From Dehalococcoidales bacterium (GTDB taxonomy: Bacteria; Chloroflexota; Dehalococcoidia; E44-bin15), in NCBI GenBank assembly GCA_012974295.1, contig JAAXQM010000200.1:1-11643 (forward strand): a stretch of 11,643 bases of DNA. The letters are read 5' to 3'. Shown piece after piece: positions 6,693 through 11,643 of the stretch (position 1 is its first letter; every line of letters starts with the position of its first letter). The position numbers were made by a program, and so were the translations under genes. The notes under the pieces are model-generated. The model saw only the letters and a list, made by a program, of their open reading frames with translations. It searched no databases and was not told the origin of the DNA.

Positions 6693-8342
6693 ATGATCGA
6701 AAAAAGCAAAAATATCATCATAACCGGCTTCTCCTTCACCGGCAAATCGGTGGTAGGGAAAGAGGTGGCACGGCGATTGGGGTGGAAGTTCATAGACAGT
6801 GACGAGGAGATCGTCGCACTTGCTGGGAAATCCATCCCAGATATATTCGCTCAGGACGGCGAGAAGCATTTTCGGAAACTGGAGAGCCAGGTCCTGGAGA
6901 AAGTATGCAAAGGGAAGGAAGCCGTTATCTCCACCGGCGGCGGGGCAGTCGTCGACTGGCGCAACCGGGAGCTTTTTTCTGATAACGGGGTGGTTATCTG
7001 CCTTGAGGCACGGCCTCAGACCATCTACAAACGCCTCAATGCCGCACAAGAGACAAGCACAGTGGTGCGCCCACTACTTGCCGTAGACGACCCGCCAGGC
7101 CAAATCAAGCAGCTTAAGGCGGCGCGCCAGCCGTATTACGCCACAGCCGATCGTTCAGTGTACACCGATAACCTGTCTATCAATGATGTTGCCGATGAGG
7201 TTATCCACGGCTTTCGCCAGGTAGGCCACCGGAATAGCGTTGCCTCTTACCATGAAAGTACCCCCTTTGTGGTTACTACACCCACGCAGGGCTATCCCGT
7301 TTTCGTAGGTTGGGGTATCCTGGGCGATCTGGGGAGACGGATGCGCCAGCTTGGTCTCAGCGACTGTGCCAGCATCATCAGCGATGAGAATGTCTTTCTG
7401 CGCCATGGCTCCCCGGTGAGCACGTCTCTGGAGCAGGCTGACTTCAAAGCTGCGTCCTTCAGTGTGCTCCCAGGAGAAACGACAAAGACTTTCCATACCG
7501 CCATGAAGCTCTACGACTGGCTAGTGGAGCGCCAGACTGAGCGGGTCCATGCCATAGTCGCTCTTGGAGGGGGCATGGTGGGTGACCTCGCTGGCTTTGT
7601 TGCTGCCACCTTCCTCCGCGGCTTACCCCTGGTCCAGGTACCCACCTCACTTATCGCCATGGCAGATGCTGCCATTGGAGGCAAGGTCGCCGTCAACCAC
7701 CCCATGGCGAAGAATCTAATAGGCGCCTTCTATCAGCCCTCTCTGGTCATCGCCGATGTGAGCACCCTGACTACGCTGCCGGAAAGGGAACTGGTCTCGG
7801 GGTGGGCGGAGGTAATAAAGCACGGCTTTATCCTCGACGGGGAGTTAGTCGACTTTCTGCAGGCCCATATATCTGAACTGTCATCTCTGGAGGCTGCCCT
7901 ATCAATAGAGGCCATCCAGCGAAGCGCCATGCTCAAAGCGACAGTAGTTGGTGAGGACGAAAAGGAGCAGGAGCGGCGCATGATATTAAATTACGGGCAC
8001 ACTATCGCCCATGGGCTAGAGGCAGCCACCGGGTATGAGCGCTTCCTTCACGGGGAAGCGGTCGCCATCGGTATGATGGGGGCAGCCATGCTCAGTGAGC
8101 GGCTGGGTCTTATCTCACATGACATCGTGGCACGACAGGCTCAGCTACTGGAGGGTTTTGGACTGCCTACGTACTGCTCCGATGTGGATCGGAATGAGGT
8201 AGTACAGGCAATGGCGTTGGACAAGAAGGTAAGAGAACGGGCGATTAAGTGGGTTTTGCTTGAAGGTATCGGCCAGACCACCATCAGGGACGATGTACCT
8301 CAGGAGTATGTGGCAGGCGTGCTCAATGAGCTACTGACATAA
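6693..8342 (+). CDS. aroKB: Bifunctional shikimate kinase / 3-dehydroquinate synthase (AroK-AroB fusion)
   Basis: A 549-residue fusion. Residues 1 to about 175 are shikimate kinase (step 5, shikimate to shikimate-3-phosphate): P-loop GFSFTGKS (12-19), FIDSD with D35/D37, FRKLE with R61, STGGGAV (80-86), lid R126 and R145. Residues about 190-549 are 3-dehydroquinate synthase (step 2, DAHP to dehydroquinate, NAD and metal dependent): GGGMVGDLAGF (292-302), PTSLIAMADAAIGGK (317-331), SGWAEVIKHG with E373, NYGHTIAHGLE with H436, and FLHGEAVAIG with H453, the last three being the likely metal ligands. The linker is about 15 residues with no frameshift. The P-loop has Phe15 where many AroK proteins have Gly, but G-x4-GKS is intact. 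The ATG at 6693 has no good ribosome site; the nearest AAGGA is 18 nt away. The fusion catalyses two non-consecutive steps. I recall a similar AroKB fusion in Thermotoga. Confidence 0.95.
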   Translation: MIEKSKNIIITGFSFTGKSVVGKEVARRLGWKFIDSDEEIVALAGKSIPDIFAQDGEKHFRKLESQVLEKVCKGKEAVISTGGGAVVDWRNRELFSDNGVVICLEARPQTIYKRLNAAQETSTVVRPLLAVDDPPGQIKQLKAARQPYYATADRSVYTDNLSINDVADEVIHGFRQVGHRNSVASYHESTPFVVTTPTQGYPVFVGWGILGDLGRRMRQLGLSDCASIISDENVFLRHGSPVSTSLEQADFKAASFSVLPGETTKTFHTAMKLYDWLVERQTERVHAIVALGGGMVGDLAGFVAATFLRGLPLVQVPTSLIAMADAAIGGKVAVNHPMAKNLIGAFYQPSLVIADVSTLTTLPERELVSGWAEVIKHGFILDGELVDFLQAHISELSSLEAALSIEAIQRSAMLKATVVGEDEKEQERRMILNYGHTIAHGLEAATGYERFLHGEAVAIGMMGAAMLSERLGLISHDIVARQAQLLEGFGLPTYCSDVDRNEVVQAMALDKKVRERAIKWVLLEGIGQTTIRDDVPQEYVAGVLNELLT

Positions 8343-8369
8343 TCATGGGTGACATCACCTCATATATTT

Positions 8370-8491
8370 GAGACCGCTGAAAAAGAGGTGCAGGATACTT
8401 CCTGCCGGGGGTCTGGGGGTGTCCCCCAGCCTTAAAAGTCCCCCAAGATTGGGGGATACAGGGGGTTGATTGAGGCTATTTCAGCAGTCTC
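8370..8491. mobile_element. MITE-like element, copy 2 (122 bp)
   Basis: This is the same 122-bp unit and orientation as at 1112-1233. Terminal inverted repeats are GAGACCGCTGAAAAAG on the left and GAGACTGCTGAAATAG read on the reverse strand on the right (14/16). It is flanked by a perfect 5-bp direct duplication, TATTT, at 8365-8369 and 8492-8496. Hairpins lie at 8390-8405, 8413-8429 and 8438-8457. It sits 27 bp after the aroKB stop and 71 bp before the next GTG start, where its stable stems could end or attenuate readthrough, although no T-run directly follows a stem. The better-preserved TIR and exact duplication suggest a younger insertion than copy 1. Confidence 0.85.
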
Positions 8492-8562
8492 TATTTGATG
8501 GAAAACTGAATACGTCGGGGTATAACTATATACTTGCGAGCGTACTATAAGGGGCTAATTCA

Positions 8563-9450
8563 GTGTTTACTGCAAACACCCAAACAAAAATAATAGTTAT
8601 ATCGATATGGAACTATATCGAGGTATTAAAGCCACGTGAAACTATCCTGCTTGCTTTCATCGGCTTTTGCGCCGCGGTGATCGCCGGCGGAGGCCAACCA
8701 CCACTGGACACGCTGCTAATCGCCACGCTAGCCATTCTTATGGGGAGCGGCGCTGCCAATGGCCTCACCAACTACCTCGACCGGGAGGTCGATGCCAGGA
8801 TGGAAAGGGTAAAACATCGCCCTCTCCCTTCAAAGAGGATTTTCCCGGCGTGGAAGATGCTGCCATGGGCGATAGGCCTGGCGATCGGCGCACTGACAAT
8901 CGCATGGTTCCTGCACTACCTGTGCTTCATCTTTGGTTTAGTCGGAATTATAGTAGCGGTGACATGGAGAAAGAGAATAACCTGCGCTTGGCCCCAGGGG
9001 GCCATAGCGAGCTGTGCCCCTGTGGCTATCGGTTACGTAGCGATCAGTCACCAGCTAGATTTAACACTTCTCCTTCTATGTATCCTGATCACGATTTGGA
9101 CACCCCTCCATGTATGGAGCGTGATGATAGCTAATCGGGAGGATTATCGCCAGGCTGGCATTTGCTATTTCCCTATGTCCTGGGAGATAAAAGACGGGGT
9201 AAAGGTACTTCTTGGACTGGCCGTGCTTCTCCTTGCCAGCTCCATCGCTATTTATTATTTCAGCGATCGTGGCTTCGGTATGCCTTATCTGATTGTTGCA
9301 ATTGTCATGGGTATATTAACGGTTTTTTCCACTGCCCGCCTCGTGTTCACCGGTATCTCCCACGACGCCTGGCGGGTTTACAAGATGACCGCCTTCCCTT
9401 ATCTGGGGATTCTCTTCCTCACTATGGCCTTAGACCTGTGGCTAGCATGA
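8563..9450 (+). CDS. ctaB: UbiA-family prenyltransferase, protoheme IX farnesyltransferase (heme O synthase)-like
   Basis: A 295-residue membrane protein with about nine hydrophobic segments (roughly 27-43, 50-68, 100-117, 119-135, 146-162, 167-186, 214-232, 239-257, 275-293). The first Asp-rich motif is NYLDREVDARMERVKHRPLP (70-89, D73 and D77), the CyoE/CtaB form. The second conserved region is WTPLHVWSVMIANREDYRQAG (179-199), also CyoE-like. CtaB attaches a farnesyl group to heme B. Two usually conserved sites differ: the second Pro of the PPxxG segment is replaced (APVAIG, 152-157), and WTPPHFW is WTPLHVW. No oxidase or heme A genes are adjacent, so the substrate is uncertain. The GTG start at 8563 has AAGGGG 8 nt upstream. 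A weak promoter, CTGAAT-N17-TATACT, lies at 8506-8534. The family call is firm; the substrate call is not. Confidence 0.8.
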   Translation: MFTANTQTKIIVISIWNYIEVLKPRETILLAFIGFCAAVIAGGGQPPLDTLLIATLAILMGSGAANGLTNYLDREVDARMERVKHRPLPSKRIFPAWKMLPWAIGLAIGALTIAWFLHYLCFIFGLVGIIVAVTWRKRITCAWPQGAIASCAPVAIGYVAISHQLDLTLLLLCILITIWTPLHVWSVMIANREDYRQAGICYFPMSWEIKDGVKVLLGLAVLLLASSIAIYYFSDRGFGMPYLIVAIVMGILTVFSTARLVFTGISHDAWRVYKMTAFPYLGILFLTMALDLWLA

Positions 9451-9460
9451 GGAGACTTAA

Positions 9461-9541
9461 ATGATCACGACAAAGAGGCCTCAACAGATATCGGCATATC
9501 TGAGTAATAAGGGCAGCATTCCACAATTGACGTTAATTTAA
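9461..9541 (+). CDS. Possible small ORF, 26 residues, unknown function
   Basis: An ATG at 9461 is preceded 6 nt upstream by AGGAG, which overlaps the stop of the prenyltransferase gene, the arrangement expected of a translated cistron. The product starts MITTKRPQQISAYL and ends IPQLTLI. It has no transmembrane segment and no recognised motif. Much of it overlaps an inverted repeat (9485-9502) and a dyad (9531-9543), so the sequence could be regulatory instead. It may also be the remnant of a longer gene. Confidence 0.25.
   Translation: MITTKRPQQISAYLSNKGSIPQLTLI
9485..9502. repeat. Inverted repeat CAGATAT-CGGC-ATATCTG
   Basis: Perfect 7-bp arms with a 4-nt centre, between the prenyltransferase and acyl-CoA dehydrogenase genes. 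It could be an operator half of a pair with the dyad at 9531-9543 or a small hairpin; function unknown. Confidence 0.4.
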
Positions 9542-9557
9542 CGCCAGTGAGTATCAA
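9527..9557 (+). promoter_or_regulatory. Candidate promoter with overlapping palindromic operator for the acyl-CoA dehydrogenase gene
   Basis: TTGACG (9527-9532) could be a -35 box, with TATCAA (9552-9557) as a poor -10 at 19-bp spacing. Overlapping the -35 is the perfect dyad CGTTAA-T-TTAACG (9531-9543), the type of site bound by dimeric repressors. The promoter is weak; the dyad itself is plainly visible. The regulator is not in the window. Confidence 0.3.
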
Positions 9558-9606
9558 TAACAGCTTCATAATAGTCCAATTTCCATAAAGGGCGAGAGAG
9601 AAATAA

Positions 9607-10749
9607 ATGGATTTTGCGCTTAACGAACAGGAAAAAATGATCCAGAGCATGGCCAGGGATTTTGCCCAGAGATGGGTAAAGCCCGTGGCTATGGAGATCG
9701 ATCGCAAATGCGAATTCCCTTTCGAACTGGCTAAGGAGATGGGCAGCATGGGATACTTCGGTCTGCCCTATCCCCCCGACTATGGAGGCGTTGGGGCAGG
9801 ATATACGGGATGGGTTCTGGTTATCGAGCAACTCAGCTGCGTATCCATGGTTGCCGGAGCCATAATTGGGGTAAATAGTCTGGCGGAGGAGAGCATCTTC
9901 CGCTATGGAACTGAGGAGCAGAAGCAACGATTCCTCATTCCCCTGGCTAGAGGGGATAATCTCTCCTCGTTTGCTTTCACGGAGTCGGCCACCGGCTCCG
10001 ATCCCATGGCTATCGAGACGAGGGCCAGACCGGATGGCAGTGACTATATCATCACCGGCCAGAAGCAATTCGTCGCCCTTTCCCCAGCCTCCCAGGTGGC
10101 AATCGTCTTCGCCAGGGACGAAAAAGACAAAACGGGACGGGTGAGCGCTTTTATAATGGAGACCTCCTCCCCTGGGTATAATATGCGTTATTCCTGTGAA
10201 ACCCTGGGTGTGAGGGGGCTCTCCCCCTCAGTAATCTACCTCGATGATGTTCGAGTGCCTGAGAAAAATCTCCTCGGTGAGCCAGGCACGGGGTATAAAA
10301 TCATGCTGGAGGCGATAAGCGTGGGGAAGTTAGCTGTAGCTGCCGAGGCCGTGGGAGTTGGGCAGGGTGCTCTGGATCTCTCCATAAACTATGCACGGGA
10401 TAGAAAGGCCTATGGCAATCCCATCGCAGAGCTGCTGTCTACAAAGTGGTTGCTTGCCGAGATGGCTTCCCGTGTGGAGGCGTCACGGTGGCTAACCTAT
10501 AGAACAGCTTTCCTACGGGATCAGGGAGCGAGCATAATGAAGGAATCAGCGATGGCGAAGTTTTTTGCTTCACAGGCGGCGGTCGATGTTACTAGAATGG
10601 CGATGCAGGTTCATGGTGCCTATGGCTATATGAAGGACATGGAGATCGAGAGGCTATACCGGGATGCCAAGCTCACTGAGATATACGAAGGGGTTTCTGA
10701 AATCCAGCGGGTAATCATTGCCGATCACCTTTTAAGGGAGAATGCTTGA
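9607..10749 (+). CDS. Acyl-CoA dehydrogenase
   Basis: A 380-residue FAD enzyme that oxidises an acyl-CoA to the 2,3-enoyl-CoA and passes electrons to ETF, in fatty-acid or branched-chain acid breakdown. Features: an N-terminal helical domain (1 to about 120), FAFTESATGSDP (122-133, a variant of FAxTEPxAGSD), a beta domain (about 122-230), RKAYGNPI (266-273), QVHGAYGY (334-341), YRDAKLTEIYEGVSEIQR (351-368) with catalytic base E361 in the position used by short- and medium-chain enzymes, and the C-terminal helix. The length is typical. Chain-length or branched substrate preference cannot be read by eye. The ATG at 9607 has GAGAG about 8-12 nt upstream. Its stop overlaps the tgt start as TTGA. 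There are no ETF, thiolase or CoA-ligase genes beside it, so its pathway is not defined by context. Confidence 0.93.
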   Translation: MDFALNEQEKMIQSMARDFAQRWVKPVAMEIDRKCEFPFELAKEMGSMGYFGLPYPPDYGGVGAGYTGWVLVIEQLSCVSMVAGAIIGVNSLAEESIFRYGTEEQKQRFLIPLARGDNLSSFAFTESATGSDPMAIETRARPDGSDYIITGQKQFVALSPASQVAIVFARDEKDKTGRVSAFIMETSSPGYNMRYSCETLGVRGLSPSVIYLDDVRVPEKNLLGEPGTGYKIMLEAISVGKLAVAAEAVGVGQGALDLSINYARDRKAYGNPIAELLSTKWLLAEMASRVEASRWLTYRTAFLRDQGASIMKESAMAKFFASQAAVDVTRMAMQVHGAYGYMKDMEIERLYRDAKLTEIYEGVSEIQRVIIADHLLRENA

Positions 10750-11643
10750 GTTTTGAAGTTATAAAATCCTGCTCCCATACCGGAGCGCGCGCCGGAATGC
10801 TCACTACACCCCACGGAGCGGTACCGACCCCTATTTTTTGTCCGGTTGGCAGCCAGGCAACGGTTAAATCCCTTACCCCCCAGGAGTTTTTCGCATTAGG
10901 GACAAAGTTGATCTTAAGTAACGCTTACCATCTTTATCTCAGGCCCGGAATCAAAATCATCGAAAAGCTGGGGGGGCTTCATCGCTTTATGAGCTGGTCC
11001 GGCCCTATCCTCACCGACAGTGGGGGCTATCAGGTTTTCAGCCTGGCTCATCTGAGTGAAGTCAACGATGATGGCGTGCGTTTCAGGTCTCATATCGATG
11101 GTAGCGAGCACTTCATAACTCCTGAACTATCGATCGAGTTCCAGGAGGCACTTGGCGCCGATATTATCATGGCATTCGATGAGTGCCCCCCTTATACCGT
11201 TGACTATAATACAGTGCAGGAAGCCGTAGAACGAACCCATCACTGGGCCGAGAGGTGCCTCAGCAGTAAGCAAAGGACAGACCAAGCCCTTTACGGGATA
11301 GTTCAGGGAGGCGCCTTTATGGAGCTTCGCCGACATTCCGTGAGTTCCCTAACCGCTTTAGGGTTTGCAGGCTACGCCATCGGTGGGTTGAGCATTGGTG
11401 AACCCAAAGAGATAACTAACGCTATCGTGGAAGAAACGGTAGCAATGCTTCCGAAGGATAAACCCCGCTATCTAATGGGTGTAGGATCACCCGAGGACCT
11501 TTTCGCTGGTATCTCGCGGGGGATCGATATCTTTGATAGCGCCCTCCCTACCCGCATCGCAAGGAATGGCGGTTTTTTCACCCGTTATGGCCGAAAAATC
11601 ATCAGGAATGCTCGTTTCAAGGATCAGGACGGTCCACTGGATG
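10746..11643 (+). CDS. tgt: tRNA-guanine transglycosylase (queuine tRNA-ribosyltransferase), N-terminal part
   Basis: The reading frame is open for 299 residues from TTG at 10746 to the window edge. The enzyme swaps guanine 34 of GUN anticodon tRNAs for preQ1 during queuosine synthesis. Visible: SNAYHLYLRPG (58-68), TDSGGYQVFSL with D91 (90-100), AFDECPPY with C147 in the base pocket, GIVQGG (184-189), GGLSIGE (213-219), YLMGVGSPEDL (242-252) and FDSALPTRIARNGG with nucleophile D264 (263-276). The C-terminal zinc site (CxCxxC and His) lies beyond the window. The TTG start is chosen because AGGGAG lies 5 nt upstream and it overlaps the preceding stop as TTGA; the first in-frame ATG, codon 18, would cut into the fold. 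It is probably co-transcribed with the acyl-CoA dehydrogenase. Confidence 0.93.
   Translation, partial: MSFEVIKSCSHTGARAGMLTTPHGAVPTPIFCPVGSQATVKSLTPQEFFALGTKLILSNAYHLYLRPGIKIIEKLGGLHRFMSWSGPILTDSGGYQVFSLAHLSEVNDDGVRFRSHIDGSEHFITPELSIEFQEALGADIIMAFDECPPYTVDYNTVQEAVERTHHWAERCLSSKQRTDQALYGIVQGGAFMELRRHSVSSLTALGFAGYAIGGLSIGEPKEITNAIVEETVAMLPKDKPRYLMGVGSPEDLFAGISRGIDIFDSALPTRIARNGGFFTRYGRKIIRNARFKDQDGPLD

Noticed and set aside
8348..8359. GGTGACATCACC hairpin after aroKB as terminator
   Set aside because: The stem is only 4-5 bp with a tiny loop and no T-run follows.

Overview
The window is a stretch of bacterial chromosome of moderate G+C content, carrying mostly conserved housekeeping genes. 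I suspect an uncultured Chloroflexota/Dehalococcoidia-like lineage, from the fused aroK-aroB gene, the general look of the proteins and the G5/C5-rich dispersed element. This is a low-to-moderate confidence inference, because no marker in the window settles the taxonomy.

Layout. Positions 1-972 (minus strand) hold the N-terminal 324 residues of a GT20 trehalose-6-phosphate-synthase-like enzyme that runs off the left edge. A 514-bp divergent intergenic region follows (973-1486). It is packed with inverted repeats, a 122-bp MITE-like element and a good promoter for the next gene. From 1487 to 8342 five plus-strand genes are closely packed: alaS, ruvX, aroE, aroC and a fused aroK-aroB. A second copy of the MITE lies 27 bp after aroKB. 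Then come a nine-helix UbiA-family prenyltransferase resembling heme O synthase, a possible 26-codon ORF, an acyl-CoA dehydrogenase and, overlapping its stop codon, a tRNA-guanine transglycosylase that runs off the right edge.

How the genes fit together. AroB, AroE, AroK and AroC catalyse four of the seven shikimate-pathway steps from DAHP to chorismate. DAHP synthase, dehydroquinase and EPSP synthase must be encoded elsewhere. alaS and ruvX overlap by 20 bp and ruvX and aroE by 4 bp, which suggests one transcript joining translation, RNA/DNA processing and aromatic amino-acid synthesis. The acyl-CoA dehydrogenase and tgt overlap by 4 bp and are probably co-transcribed.

The least ordinary signal is the pair of 122-bp elements at 1112-1233 and 8370-8491. 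They are about 93% identical, have 16-bp terminal inverted repeats and are flanked by 5-bp duplications (one perfect, one 4/5). Inside are three hairpins built from G5 and C5 runs, and every substitution between the copies falls outside the strong stems. Other points worth checking are a NAD-type residue and an insertion in AroE, a divergent heme-O-synthase-like protein with no oxidase genes beside it, a dyad upstream of the acyl-CoA dehydrogenase, and several genes whose predicted -10 box lies only 12-20 nt from the start codon. I found no novel defence, CRISPR or biosynthetic system.
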